A stretch of 64,000 nt of DNA, taken from the NCBI RefSeq assembly GCF_003795125.1, contig NZ_CP027783.1:372001-436000 (forward strand), given 5' to 3'. The DNA comes from Tetragenococcus osmophilus. Lineage in GTDB: Bacteria; Bacillota; Bacilli; Lactobacillales; Enterococcaceae. The notes under the pieces were generated by a model. That model did no database searches. It was not told the origin of the DNA and saw only the letters and a program-made list of their open reading frames with translations. How positions within the stretch are numbered: position 1 is the first letter of the stretch; every line of letters begins with the position of its first letter. The position numbers and the translations under genes were made by a program. Positions 1 to 10,200 of this stretch are shown in pieces.

Positions 1-793
1 GATCTCTTCCTTTACTCAAATCATCATACATAGAAGAGACATGCTTTCCGAAAGGTAGCCCTAACATCATACCAGAAAGGATATCTACCATCATCATTAA
101 ACCATAGCCCTTGGGTCCAGCTATCGGTAATAGACCTCTTACATTATAAGGATCTGTTGTTGGATTTCCTTGAGCATCAACTGCCCAAGTATCTGGTATA
201 CTTTGGTTTTTCGAACGAGCATCCAATACTTTTCCCCAAGCTTGCACAGTTGTCGCCATATCAAAAGCAATAGGCGAACCGTTTTCTCTAGGGAAAGCAA
301 AACCAATAGGATTAGTCCCAAAATAATTTCCAGAACCACCAAAAGGTACCACCATAGGGTCTGATTGGCATACAGATATAGCAACCAGATTTTCTTCCGC
401 TGCTTTTTGCACATAATAAGCCATAGTACCCGTATGACTAACTTTTCTAAGCCCTACTACCGCGACACCAGATTCTTTACATAGATCAATAGCATGGTTT
501 AATCCCTCTAAAGCAACATAGTGGCCCATCCCGTTATCACCTTGTACGATTCCAGAACTAGGACCTGTTTTTTCAAAAGTAATATCAGGATTAGTATTAA
601 TACCACCTTTAGCAATTCTTTCTGCATAATAATCTACGCGTACTGCACCGTGAGAATGAATTCCTTTAGCGTCAGCATAAACTAAATGATTAGCTACAAC
701 ATCTGCTTGATCTTTTTTTAAACCAGCCTTAACAAACTTCTCAGCTATTAATTGATGCAATTCTTTAGGTTGAACTGTTACTGTTGCTTCCAT
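1..793 (-). CDS. allD: ureidoglycolate dehydrogenase, copy 1 (C-terminus beyond window edge)
   Basis: The reading frame is open from an ATG at 793 to the window edge (about 264 residues seen), so the C-terminus is missing. The start has a GAAAGGGG ribosome binding site. The protein belongs to the LDH2/malate-lactate dehydrogenase family, which uses NAD(P), and closely resembles the complete paralog at 3082-4146: both have SHGAVRVDYY, SHxGxMxYY, QSDPM, PFGG, NYFGTNP, FDMATTVQAWGK and GPKGYGLMMMVDILSGM. In the allantoin pathway AllD oxidises ureidoglycolate to oxalurate. It is the last gene seen in the allC-allE-allD unit, 49 bp after allE. Having two allD copies in one locus is unusual; they may differ in substrate enantiomer or cofactor, which the sequence alone cannot show. 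Confidence 0.88.
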   Translation of the reverse strand, partial: MEATVTVQPKELHQLIAEKFVKAGLKKDQADVVANHLVYADAKGIHSHGAVRVDYYAERIAKGGINTNPDITFEKTGPSSGIVQGDNGMGHYVALEGLNHAIDLCKESGVAVVGLRKVSHTGTMAYYVQKAAEENLVAISVCQSDPMVVPFGGSGNYFGTNPIGFAFPRENGSPIAFDMATTVQAWGKVLDARSKNQSIPDTWAVDAQGNPTTDPYNVRGLLPIAGPKGYGLMMMVDILSGMMLGLPFGKHVSSMYDDLSKGRD

Positions 794-842
794 TTTTGTG
801 CCCCTTTCAATATTAATTAGCTCTAGTTGCTCTTAACCACAA

Positions 843-1628
843 TTAAATTTCAGGGTCTCTGTTACAATCTTTCGAGTAAAGATATTTCAATGGTTCCCCA
901 CGGCCTACTCCGTAGGCAGCTTGTTGAACGTATGCACCCATAAAGATATAGTCTCCCTTTTGTACTGGGTACCATTGATTATCTAAATTATACATTCCTT
1001 TTCCAGAAAGTAAGTAAGCTCCATGTTCTTGATAATGAGTTTCCACGTAGCCATGACTTGCGCCAGGTTCAAAAGAAAGAATATGGAAGTTCATGTCAAA
1101 ACCTAAATCCTTAGGCAAAAGATCCCAAAGAAGCACATCTTTCATCCCTTCGTACTCAATAGCTTCCAAATCATCTACATTATCAACCACTTTATAAGCT
1201 TCATATCCTTCTAAAGGTTCATAACGTTTTTTGTATAAAAAGATTTCTGTTTCATCTGCTTGAGCATTACGTAAATACATCAATTGTCCAACTGGAAAGT
1301 ATGCATAGCCTCCGCTTGTCAACTCATGCGTTTCTTTGTCGTCACTAACTTCTAACTTACCACTTACAACATATACAAATGTTTCAATACCTTCGCCACC
1401 AAAACCACGTTCGTTTTTTCCGTTTTGATGCATTGTAATAATATAATCAACAAAACTAGCGCCTAATTTTTTTGAACCCAAAATAGAAACATCACTATCT
1501 TCAAAACCAGGGATAACATTATTTACAAGTCCATCTGGAGTAATTATTGCAAAATCATTTTTTTTAATTACTGACCTTGACTCTAACAGACCATCTAAAT
1601 ATCCCATATTATTATTCTTATAACCCAT
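843..1628 (-). CDS. allE: (S)-ureidoglycine aminohydrolase
   Basis: This 261-residue bicupin protein matches the AllE/YlbA family, which releases ammonia from (S)-ureidoglycine to give ureidoglycolate. The C-terminal cupin carries the expected metal-binding set: E196 and H198 in VETHY, H202 in QEHG, and Q235/Q236 in YVQQA. The N-terminal cupin (about residues 50-130) includes [14 protein letters not shown]. The first ATG at 1628 is chosen over the internal Met8 because an AGGAGG site lies 7 bases upstream. It sits 11 bp downstream of allC and before allD, so product channelling allantoate to ureidoglycine to ureidoglycolate to oxalurate is encoded in gene order. A cytoplasmic, Mn-dependent enzyme is expected from the family. 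Confidence 0.93.
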   Translation of the reverse strand: MGYKNNNMGYLDGLLESRSVIKKNDFAIITPDGLVNNVIPGFEDSDVSILGSKKLGASFVDYIITMHQNGKNERGFGGEGIETFVYVVSGKLEVSDDKETHELTSGGYAYFPVGQLMYLRNAQADETEIFLYKKRYEPLEGYEAYKVVDNVDDLEAIEYEGMKDVLLWDLLPKDLGFDMNFHILSFEPGASHGYVETHYQEHGAYLLSGKGMYNLDNQWYPVQKGDYIFMGAYVQQAAYGVGRGEPLKYLYSKDCNRDPEI

Positions 1629-1639
1629 TAATATTCCTC

Positions 1640-2869
1640 CTAATCTTTATACGCTAACTCATATAGTGCACTTGCTAAAACTTGTACACCTACCGTTAAG
1701 TCTTCTAGCTCTGTATATTCAGCAGGGCTATGGCTCACTCCGTTAACGCTTGGTACAAAAAGCATTGCTGTTGGATAAAACGGCGCAATAACTTGAGAAT
1801 CATGCCCTGCGCCACTATGCATTACTTTATAACTTACTTCTTCTTTTTCTGCTGCATCTTTAATTTTTGATACCACTGTTTCATCCATTGGAGTAGGAGC
1901 TTCATCCATCCACAAATCAATATCTGCTTCTAAACCAAGTTCAGTTGCAACATTGTTTACCTCTTCTTCAAACTCAGTAGCAAAAGCCTTAAGCGCTTCA
2001 CTATCTGTATGACGACAGTCTAAAGTAAATGTAACTTCCCCTGGAACAACATTTACAGTATTTGGAACAGGCTCTACTTTTCCAAATGTAGCTACCAGTG
2101 GATTTCCAATTTCATTGGCACGGTCAATCATCTTAGAGCTAATTTTTGAAAAACCATAGACCGCATCTTTTCGGTAATTCATAGGAGTCGTGCCTGCATG
2201 ATTAGCTTCACCTTTTAAGGTTACTGTGTATCTGCGTTGTCCTGCAATACTATTAACTACTCCAATTTGTAAGTTTTCTTTTTCCAGAACACTACCTTGT
2301 TCAATGTGAATTTCTACGAAAGAACGAATATCATCCCTTAACGGTTTATTTACATCTCGGAAATCAAAACCTTGGCGGTGCATTTCATCAACAAATTTAG
2401 CCCCTGTAGAATCTTCAATTTCTTCTACATCACCACGTTCGGCAACTTGGACAAAGTTTTTACTCCCCCAAAAAGCAGTTGGAAAACGGCTACCTTCTTC
2501 TTCAGCCATAGAGATAACTTCCAAAGAGCGCAATGGTTTTCCATAAGTTTCCAACAAATATCGCACCGCTAGATAAGAAGAAATGACACCAAATTGACCA
2601 TCAAGTGTTCCGCCATTTACCACAGTATCAATATGTGAACCCGTCATGATTGTTTCTTCTGGATGTTTAGATCCTTCAACTCTACCAAAAAGATTACCAA
2701 CTTCATCATAATGAGTATTCAATCCTTCATCTTCCAATTGCTTTTGTACGTACTTTTGTCCTTCTAACCAAGAATCTGAGTATAATAACCGAGTCATACC
2801 ACCTGCTGGATCGCTTCCAATGCTTGATAATGCATTAATATTTTCTTCTAGAACCTTTTTTAAGTCCAT
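1640..2869 (-). CDS. allC: allantoate amidohydrolase (M20 peptidase family)
   Basis: This M20-type dinuclear metal amidohydrolase converts allantoate to ureidoglycine, CO2 and ammonia. Visible motifs are GSHIDTV and GTLDGQFGV (metal His and Asp), [10 protein letters not shown] (catalytic and metal Glu), EIHIEQG, AGTTPM and GAGHDSQ in the C-terminal half. The reading frame can be extended to a TTG at 2878, but that codon directly abuts the GGGGG ribosome binding site at 2879-2883. The ATG at 2869 has correct spacing (9 bases) and gives [10 protein letters not shown], 409 residues, the family's usual size. It is the first gene of the allC-allE-allD unit and has its own upstream regulatory element. 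Carbamoyl-amino-acid hydrolases are close relatives, but the neighbours decide for AllC. Confidence 0.92.
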   Translation of the reverse strand: MDLKKVLEENINALSSIGSDPAGGMTRLLYSDSWLEGQKYVQKQLEDEGLNTHYDEVGNLFGRVEGSKHPEETIMTGSHIDTVVNGGTLDGQFGVISSYLAVRYLLETYGKPLRSLEVISMAEEEGSRFPTAFWGSKNFVQVAERGDVEEIEDSTGAKFVDEMHRQGFDFRDVNKPLRDDIRSFVEIHIEQGSVLEKENLQIGVVNSIAGQRRYTVTLKGEANHAGTTPMNYRKDAVYGFSKISSKMIDRANEIGNPLVATFGKVEPVPNTVNVVPGEVTFTLDCRHTDSEALKAFATEFEEEVNNVATELGLEADIDLWMDEAPTPMDETVVSKIKDAAEKEEVSYKVMHSGAGHDSQVIAPFYPTAMLFVPSVNGVSHSPAEYTELEDLTVGVQVLASALYELAYKD

Positions 2870-2948
2870 TCTATTCAACCCCCTGAGTTTATTTTCTAAC
2901 TAACATCTATCTCTTAATCCGTTACCTCATCATTTATCTTACAAATTC

Positions 2949-2985
2949 ATTGTAATTTTATATGTTCGCGTTTACATTGGATAAA
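2949..2985 (-). promoter_or_regulatory. conserved promoter element upstream of allC (candidate PucR site)
   Basis: The block contains GCGTTTACATTGGATAAA at 2968-2985, preceded at fixed distance by TGTAAT, so TGTAA and TTACA form an inverted repeat with 14-15 bases between arms. The same block with the same spacing lies at 10329-10365 between allFG and the PucR-type gene. Read on the minus strand both contain TTTATCCARTGTAAACGC followed by an ATAAA sequence placed like a -10 box. Only these two copies were noticed in the window, and both precede allantoate-pathway genes. Binding by the PucR-type regulator is inferred. Confidence 0.68.
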
Positions 2986-3081
2986 CAAGGGAAAACAATC
3001 AGTGTTTTTCCCGAAAAAGGGGAGGGCTATACAATAAGAAAAAATCTTAAGTAATAGTCACCTCTATCATAAAGTAAAAAG

Positions 3082-4146
3082 CTACTTCTCAGCAAATGCA
3101 TCCATTCCACCATATTGGTTAAAATGAAGTGTATCACTTTGAAGGTATTCATAAACATTTTTCGCGATAAATATGCCTTCATTTTCAGCACTATTTAAGA
3201 ACAGTTGATTAATTTCTCCAGGATAATAAACTTGTTGAAATCCGTCTGCTGCAGGAATTGCGTGTAACTCTTGTACCATAGTATCTATATTTTCTTTAAA
3301 TACATCCGCATTTGAGAACTTTTGTGGATCTATTAATAAATAAAACTGGCCTAAATTGCGACCTTTAGTCAGATCACTATACATGGATGAAACATGTTTA
3401 CCAAATGGAAGACCTAAAAGCATACCTGATAATATATCAACCATCATCATTAGACCATAACCTTTAGGGCCTGCAATAGGTAATAAACCACTAACTGCGT
3501 GTGGATCACTAGTTGGTTGTCCATTTTTATCAACAGCCCAAGTTTCAGGAATTTCTTGGTCTTTAGCCCGTGCGTCTAATATTTTCCCCCATGCTTGAAC
3601 AGTAGTAGCCATGTCAAATACAATTGGTGCGTTATCCTTACGTGGGGCAGCAAAAGCAAGTGGGTTCGTACCAAAATAATTTTGCGTACCTCCAAACGGA
3701 ACAGCCATAGGATCAGACTGACACATAGACAACGCAACAAATCCCTTTTCTGCCGCTTTACGGGCGTAATACCCCATCATGCCGCTATGGCTCATTTTCT
3801 TTATCCCTACGGCTGCTATCCCAGTTTCTTCTGCCATGTCCACAGCATGATTAAGTGCGTTCAATGCTACAACATGCCCTAAACCATTATCGCCATTAAC
3901 AGTCCCTGTACTGTCCCCAGTTTTTTCAAAGGTGATGTTAGGGTCTAAATTCACGCCACCCTTTGCAATTCGTTCAACATAGTAATCAACACGGACAGCA
4001 CCATGTGAATGTACACCACTCGCATCTGCAGATACTAAATGTTCTGCTATGATTTGCGCATACTCCTCTTTTAAACCAGCTTTTATCAATTTTCCTTTAA
4101 TTAATTGATATAGCTCTTGAACATTTAATTTTACTGTTTCACTCAT
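3082..4146 (-). CDS. allD: ureidoglycolate dehydrogenase, copy 2
   Basis: This complete 354-residue LDH2-family NAD(P)-dependent dehydrogenase oxidises ureidoglycolate to oxalurate, the branch that saves a carbamoyl group for ATP synthesis. Visible motifs are SADASGVHSHGAVRVDYY (about residues 50-66), KMSHSGMMGYYARKAAE, QSDPMAVPFGG, FGTNPLAFAAP, FDMATTVQAWGK and GPKGYGLMMMVDILSGMLLG. The start has GGGAGC 5 bases upstream. It ends the allFG-allH-MFS-carbamate kinase-allD unit; the allC promoter region follows. It is strongly similar to copy 1 at 1-793 across the visible length. Malate, lactate and sulfolactate dehydrogenases share the fold, so the assignment rests partly on context, which here is unambiguous. 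Confidence 0.92.
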   Translation of the reverse strand: MSETVKLNVQELYQLIKGKLIKAGLKEEYAQIIAEHLVSADASGVHSHGAVRVDYYVERIAKGGVNLDPNITFEKTGDSTGTVNGDNGLGHVVALNALNHAVDMAEETGIAAVGIKKMSHSGMMGYYARKAAEKGFVALSMCQSDPMAVPFGGTQNYFGTNPLAFAAPRKDNAPIVFDMATTVQAWGKILDARAKDQEIPETWAVDKNGQPTSDPHAVSGLLPIAGPKGYGLMMMVDILSGMLLGLPFGKHVSSMYSDLTKGRNLGQFYLLIDPQKFSNADVFKENIDTMVQELHAIPAADGFQQVYYPGEINQLFLNSAENEGIFIAKNVYEYLQSDTLHFNQYGGMDAFAEK

Positions 4147-4245
4147 ATTTTTGCTCCCTTTGTACCATCCAATAATATCAATTTAGTAATAATCTACTAG
4201 TATTCATAAAAATAATAAATATAACTTTATTTTAAAAAGTAAGTT

Positions 4246-5187
4246 CTAATCCTCGCCATTCACGATAATTGTACCTTTATCTTCAAAAATGTGTGGAAGA
4301 TTTTCAATTGAAGTAATAATCGCTTTACGACCATTATGTCCTTTAACAAATTTTATAGCTGCTTGAACTTTTGGCAGCATGCTTCCTGCTGCAAATTGCT
4401 CTTCTGAAATATACTGTTCAGCTTCAGAAACAGTAATCGTTTCTAATGCCTTTTGGTCAGGTTGGTTGAAATTAACATAAATATTATCCACACCGGTTAA
4501 GATGATTAAGCGTTCAGCGCCAACTTCTTCAGCAATAACACTTGCTGAAAAGTCTTTATCATTAACCGCTTCAATACCTTCATATTGACCATCTTTTTCA
4601 ACAACAGGGACACCGCCGCCACCAGAACAAATCGCTACAGCATTTGAAGCAATAAGTGCATTCACTGCTTCTGTTTCCACCATTTCTTTAGGCATTGGAG
4701 AAGCAACAACTTTACGATATCCTCTACCAGCATCTTCTTTGAAAACAGAACCATCTATTTTTGCTTCCTCATCTGCTTCTTCTTTAGATAAGAATGGTCC
4801 AATAGGTTTTGATGGATTTTTAAAAGAAGGATCGTCAGCATCTACACGCATTTGAGTAACCAAGGAAACAACAGGCTGTGCCATTTTCAAACGATTAAAT
4901 TCATTGATCAAAGCACTTTGTAACCAGTAACCAATACTTCCTTGGGTCATAGCAACGCATGTATCTAATTTCATTGCAGGATTTTTTTCATTTTCTGCTG
5001 CTTTTTGTTGTATCAATAAGTTTCCCACTTGTGGGCCATTCCCATGACAAATAACGACTTTTTCCCCTTCATCAACAAATTTAGCAATATGTGTAGCTGC
5101 GTCTCTTACCACCGCTTTTTGTCCTTCATCTGTAGGACCAGTTTCTAAAATCGCATTTCCGCCAAGGGCAATCACATTTACACTCAC
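4246..5187 (-). CDS. arcC: carbamate kinase
   Basis: This 313-residue amino-acid-kinase-fold enzyme transfers phosphate from carbamoyl phosphate to ADP, giving ATP, CO2 and ammonia. Motifs are VIALGGNAI at the N-terminus, CHGNGPQVGNL, AMTQGSIGYWLQSAL, SPMPKEMVE, ICSGGGGVPV and the C-terminal ASVIAEEVGAERLIILTGVDN. The start is a GTG at 5187 with AGGAGG 9 bases upstream. It lies in the allantoate operon, not in an arginine deiminase operon, so its carbamoyl phosphate should come from oxamate carbamoyltransferase (AllFGH); it is the functional counterpart of E. coli AllK. The product is the energy-conserving step of the pathway. Confidence 0.94.
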   Translation of the reverse strand: MSVNVIALGGNAILETGPTDEGQKAVVRDAATHIAKFVDEGEKVVICHGNGPQVGNLLIQQKAAENEKNPAMKLDTCVAMTQGSIGYWLQSALINEFNRLKMAQPVVSLVTQMRVDADDPSFKNPSKPIGPFLSKEEADEEAKIDGSVFKEDAGRGYRKVVASPMPKEMVETEAVNALIASNAVAICSGGGGVPVVEKDGQYEGIEAVNDKDFSASVIAEEVGAERLIILTGVDNIYVNFNQPDQKALETITVSEAEQYISEEQFAAGSMLPKVQAAIKFVKGHNGRKAIITSIENLPHIFEDKGTIIVNGED

Positions 5188-5205
5188 GATATATTTCCTC
5201 CTCTA

Positions 5206-6450
5206 TTATTCACTAATTGGCTTGTCTTTAGCCATAAATGAAAAGACTATTAAACCAGCAACTAGCAATACACTAGCTAAATAAAAACCAATTTGCATAG
5301 AACCTAGACTGTCAGATAAAGCCCCCGTAATATATGGAGCTAAAATTGAGCCAGACATTCCAATAAAGTTATACGCACTTAAAGATGTACCTAGCGCTCC
5401 TCTTGGCGCATTTTTTGTTACAAAAGTAATCAAAATTGGATCTAAAGCTAATTTTCCTGTCAATCCATAAATAACCAATACTGCAAGTAAAAGCGGGCGA
5501 TTTGTTACAAAAGCAATAGCAAACACTGACAATAATGCAATAGGTACCAGTGTGTAAACTAAAGGTTTTGCTTTGCCAATTTTGTCATTAACCCATGCAA
5601 AAATTAATGCCCCTGGAATAGAAGCCCATGGTACTAAGGAAGAAATAAAACCAACACTAGAACCAGCAAATCCACGTTCTGAAATCAAAAATTCAGGTAA
5701 CCAAGTAATAATTACAAAGTTTGCATAAATACTGACAAAACATAGAATAAAGGCTGCTAACAAATTACGGTTTTTAAAAATTTGACCAAGCGAAATTTTA
5801 TTTTCCGACTCTGTCCCATTTGTTTGTTCATCTTTTTCTACATCTTCAGGTCGAATGACTTTTTCTTTTAATACAAAGTAGAAAATAATACCCATAATTA
5901 CTGTTGGAATTGCCATAACGGTAAACGGCAAGCTCCAATGCTCACCATTGTCTAGTACTAATTTACTAGAAAGTAAATAACCACCAGAAGTACCAAAAGC
6001 CATCCCACTATTGATAATCGCGTTTCCTACTGTTCGCTTTGAATCAGGAATCGCTTCTGTCGATAACGCGTATTGCGGGCCATAGTACGCCCCTTGGCTG
6101 ACACCAGCCAACGCACGAAATATCAAAAACATTACAAATGTGGTAGCAATCCCACTAAAGTAAGTCATTGCCGCAAGAGCAATAAACCCGACTGCGATTA
6201 CGATTTTTCTTCCAATTTTATCACCAATCATGCCAGATGGAATTTGTAGAATCGCATAAGTTAGAAAGAACACACTATTGGCTAAACCTAACTGCGTATT
6301 ACTTAATCCAAACTCATCGCCAACAACGCCCATAATTGGGTTAAAAATGGTACGAGTAGCGTAGATTAAAATCCAACCGATGAAAAAGAGTAAGACAACC
6401 TTCATCCAATAATTCTTGCTGACTTTCACTCCTTGTTTCGCATCATTCAT
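5206..6450 (-). CDS. MFS transporter, probably for allantoate or a related ureide
   Basis: This 414-residue integral membrane protein has twelve predicted hydrophobic segments. The motif GDKIGRKIVIAVGF lies between helices 2 and 3, and a charged central loop (about residues 195-220, EDVEKDEQTNGTESENK) separates two six-helix halves, as in major facilitator proteins. The N-terminal helix reads LLFFIGWILIYATRTIFNPIMG, a type seen in anion symporters of the family. It sits between allH and carbamate kinase with 18-bp gaps, so uptake of the operon's substrate (allantoin, allantoate, oxalurate) or export of the end product oxamate is inferred from position only. No allantoinase gene is in the window, which favours allantoate as the imported compound unless allantoinase lies beyond the left edge. 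Confidence 0.82.
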   Translation of the reverse strand: MNDAKQGVKVSKNYWMKVVLLFFIGWILIYATRTIFNPIMGVVGDEFGLSNTQLGLANSVFFLTYAILQIPSGMIGDKIGRKIVIAVGFIALAAMTYFSGIATTFVMFLIFRALAGVSQGAYYGPQYALSTEAIPDSKRTVGNAIINSGMAFGTSGGYLLSSKLVLDNGEHWSLPFTVMAIPTVIMGIIFYFVLKEKVIRPEDVEKDEQTNGTESENKISLGQIFKNRNLLAAFILCFVSIYANFVIITWLPEFLISERGFAGSSVGFISSLVPWASIPGALIFAWVNDKIGKAKPLVYTLVPIALLSVFAIAFVTNRPLLLAVLVIYGLTGKLALDPILITFVTKNAPRGALGTSLSAYNFIGMSGSILAPYITGALSDSLGSMQIGFYLASVLLVAGLIVFSFMAKDKPISE

Positions 6451-6468
6451 TGTTAACTTTCACTCCTT

Positions 6469-7293
6469 TTATTTTTGTAAACCTAAAAGTAACCCCATAC
6501 TTAAGTCTTTTCCAGAGGTATGCCCAATCATCATCACTTTTTGAACATCTCTTTCAATTATGTTTTTATCTTTTTCTTCTTGTAAATCTTGATATAATTG
6601 ATAAACCAATGAGTTCACATGACCTTGCATAGAAGCCACTACATACTCTTTACTTACATCTGTCGTTGACAAATTCGATTGCGCGAGAACTGAGGAATAT
6701 TCCTCAGCTCGCGAATCTTTTTTTAATTTTAAAATTGATAAATAGGCTACTAACAAATCATCTCCACTAGGCGTCAAGCCTTTCCCGCGACCAATCAAAA
6801 ATCGGGTGATTTCTTCATAGTCTACTGTAGTTAATTCTTCTTTTGTAGCATAGGCCAATTTTTTCAAAATCGTTTTTGTTTCCTCAGTCAAATCTAATCC
6901 AATTTTTTCCTCGAGATTTTCGTTACTTAAAACCTCTTTTAAAACAGCTAACTGTTCAGTAGGAATCGTCATTTTAGCCACATCTAAGTCAACAATTTCT
7001 TGCTCTTCCTCTTGCCAGCTTACAGATTGCACGCCTTTAATACTGTAGGCAGTCAATTTTTGTTTTTGAATCTTCACTTTATTTCCTTGTTGAATATAAG
7101 GAAATAATTGAGCAAACATTGCGTCTGGCAAGTATAAGCCAAAGCTTGAAAGATATCCACTGTAATTAGCGACGTTAATTAAATGACCACCAATTTGTAA
7201 ATTAAACGAATGGTCAAACACACTATGAACAGTTGCCATTTTCCCGAGTTGATCGATCGGATAAATCCATTGACTAATAGTTACTTTATTCAT
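6469..7293 (-). CDS. allH: AllH-like subunit of oxamate carbamoyltransferase (DUF2877)
   Basis: This protein matches the DUF2877/YlbF family by RGKGLTPSGDDLLVAYL near residue 175 and MIGHTSGKDLSMGLLLGLQ at the C-terminus, both hallmarks of the family. E. coli AllFGH (formerly FdrA, YlbE, YlbF) has been identified as the oxamate carbamoyltransferase; AllH is the third component. The reading frame extends to an ATG at 7320, but that start lies 35 bp inside allFG with a poorly spaced GAGG. The ATG at 7293 overlaps the allFG stop by 8 bases (ATGAATAA), a pattern of translational coupling, and gives MNKVTISQW. I prefer 7293 with moderate certainty. It lies 18 bp upstream of the MFS gene. Confidence 0.85.
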   Translation of the reverse strand: MNKVTISQWIYPIDQLGKMATVHSVFDHSFNLQIGGHLINVANYSGYLSSFGLYLPDAMFAQLFPYIQQGNKVKIQKQKLTAYSIKGVQSVSWQEEEQEIVDLDVAKMTIPTEQLAVLKEVLSNENLEEKIGLDLTEETKTILKKLAYATKEELTTVDYEEITRFLIGRGKGLTPSGDDLLVAYLSILKLKKDSRAEEYSSVLAQSNLSTTDVSKEYVVASMQGHVNSLVYQLYQDLQEEKDKNIIERDVQKVMMIGHTSGKDLSMGLLLGLQK

Positions 7294-10200
7294 CAACATC
7301 AATGCCAAAGTCTTTGGCATAAGCCTCTAATGCTTTTTCAAAACAACCTAAAGGTGCGCGAACTGTACCCGCACCAACTTGGCCTACACCAGCTTCATTA
7401 CTAGCAATACCAGTGTTGATTAGTGGTGTAATCCCAGTTTCTACAACTTTTCTGATATCAATGCCTAGACAAGTTCCCTTGAAGTCCCAAGTTGGAATTG
7501 TAAATGTTGGATTATGAGAAAGTGTGATTTTTTCCATTTCATTTGATACATCTAATGCATCTTGGAAACCACCAGCACCGACAAAACGAGTAACACCAGG
7601 AGCTGCAACCATTGCCATACCGCCAACACCAATTGTTTCAGTAATTGAGCTATCCCCAAAGTCAGGATTTCCATCTTCTTCAGAAAAACCAGTAAAGTAT
7701 AATCCTTTTGGCGTATTTACTGGTGCAATATGCCATTCATCTTTAGTTTGAGCAATCCGTACGCCAAAGTCACGTCCATTACGTGTCATGGTTGTAACAA
7801 CAGTTCCTTTAGTGTCTTTTCTAGCACCGTCCACGATCGCTTTACCGGTAGCCATCATAATATTTAAGAAGAATTGATCCGTATCAGCTAAGAACTGAAT
7901 AACTTCTTGTTTTTCATTTTGTGGAATATCCAAATCTACAATTAAAGGTGCCATTTCTTTTAAGAAGTTCATTGAAGCAGCGATATTACGTTGATGGAAT
8001 TCATCCCCCATAGTAATGGAACGAGCGATTAATACGCTTAAATTCACGCCTTCTTTAGTTGTTTGTAACGCTTTAGAAAGAGTTGGCCCTAATGTATCTC
8101 TGATCCAATCCAAGCGGTCAATGACTTCTTGTGAGTATGCACCAAAACGTAGGACTTTACCAATACCTTCGTTAAGAATACAGTAAGCTTGGTTATTCGT
8201 TAAACGATTTTGGATAACGGTTACTGGCATACTACCAGAAGTAATACCACCCATAGGTCCAACAGCTTGTACTTGGTGACATGGAATAAAACGAACTTCT
8301 CCACTTTCAAGTAATTTAATAGCATCTTCTTCGTTATCTGCCCAACCTTCATACAATGCGGCCCCTACACAAGAACCTTGCATTGGACTCGTCATTTCAT
8401 TGTATTGAATTGGAGGTCCAGCATGAAGTAATGTTTTTTGTTCATTGAATTCTGGAATTACTGTATTAGCTGTTACGACATCTACTAAGAACGGCTGGGC
8501 ATTTTGAATTTTATCTGTTACTTTTTGGTTTTCTTCTGCTATTTGGTCGTCGTATTCTTCTAGCGCATCAAGAATGCGAATCATCTTCTTATTCCCATTA
8601 GCACGTGGACGCCAGTTAAATTGAACAGATTTTCCACCAAAATCAGTAATGGATTGATTAAAACTTTGTAAGCCAATATTAATAATGCTTGGCTTAGTAT
8701 TTAGTAATTCATCAATCTTATCACTTACTGCAGGAACATCTACCGTTTCCCCTTTATAAGGCACAACTTCCTTATCTTCATCTGTTAAAGTAATTCCTTT
8801 TAATTGAAGAGCAAAACGAACAGCTTTTTCGTTGCTTTCTTTAACAAAGACGCCAGCTTCTTCTAAACGTTTCACTGAATCATCATAATCTTGTGGGTCT
8901 TGTCTCGTACCACAAACTGTCGCAACAAAGTGTAAGTCTCTACCATCTGCTTTAGCTGTTTCTTGAGCTTCATTAATTGCGGGAATTAATGCACCAGCCA
9001 TATCTTCGTGAGCACCATACCCTAATACGACATCTAATAAAATGACGCCTGTTTGAGGATCTTGGGCATACTCTTGAATTTTCTTAATACGCACATCTGG
9101 ATCGATCATTGGGTGAGGGCGACCTTGTGTATAAATATCGTCACCTAAGTCAATCACATCATAACCTTTTGCTTTTAAGATATATCCTTCTTCTTTAACG
9201 ACCCCACCTAAATCCAATGCTTCTGAAATTAACATTCCTGCTTCATTAGCTAATGTTCCTCCAGAGTATAACCCTTTAACAACTTGATTTTCTGGTAATA
9301 CATTTACATTAGGTTTTTCAATTGTATCCATGTAGTTTGGTTTAATTGTTTCTTCATTAGCTAAATCAACCGCAATTTTAGCTGTTTCTTCTAATGTATG
9401 AGCTAGATAAACTTGGCCTTCATGGTTTTCTGGTTTTTCCCCTAAGAAAATAGCAACAACAGGTTTAGAAACACTTTGTAAAAGTTGTACGACTTGATCA
9501 CGTACAGATTTTTCTGGTGGTTTAGAAATAATACAAATGACATCCGTCGGCTCATGATTTTCCAAGCCAACAATCGCATCCATCATAGTTGTAGCGCCGA
9601 CTTTTTCGCTCAAATCTCGGCCGCCTGTACCAATCGCATGAACAACGCCGCCGCCTAAACGGTCAATAATCGTTGTCACTTCTTGAATTCCTGTGCCGGA
9701 AGCGCCTACAATACCAATATTTCCAGGTGAAACAACGTTTGTAAAAGCGATAGGGATACTTGAAATAATACCGGTACCACAATCAGCCCCCATCATCATT
9801 AACCCTTTATCATGGGCTAAGTTCTTCAAACGTACTTCACCTTCTAACGGTACATTATCGGTAAAAGAAAAAACGTGTAGGTTATTTTTTAAAGCCTTTT
9901 CCATTTCAGGCGCTGCATACTCCCCTGGAATACTAAACAACGCAACATTGGCATCTGGTAATTGTTCCATTGCTTCATCCCAAGTAGTTGCCGTGGTATT
10001 TTGTGTTTCACCACTGTCTTCAGAAGCTAGATCATTCAAAAAGTCGTCAATAGCTGGCAAAACATCGTCCATTACATTTTCATCTTCACTATCAACAACG
10101 ATCATCATATCATTAGGAGAAGCTTCTTTTGCTTCATCTGTCAACAAATCCGTATTTTGTAGAATATCCTTGTTGGCATCTGTCCCCATCATGATTTGAC

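Noticed and set aside
9693-10199. 168-residue plus-strand open frame
   Set aside because: It lies wholly inside the well-supported allFG gene on the other strand and shows no family features or ribosome binding site.
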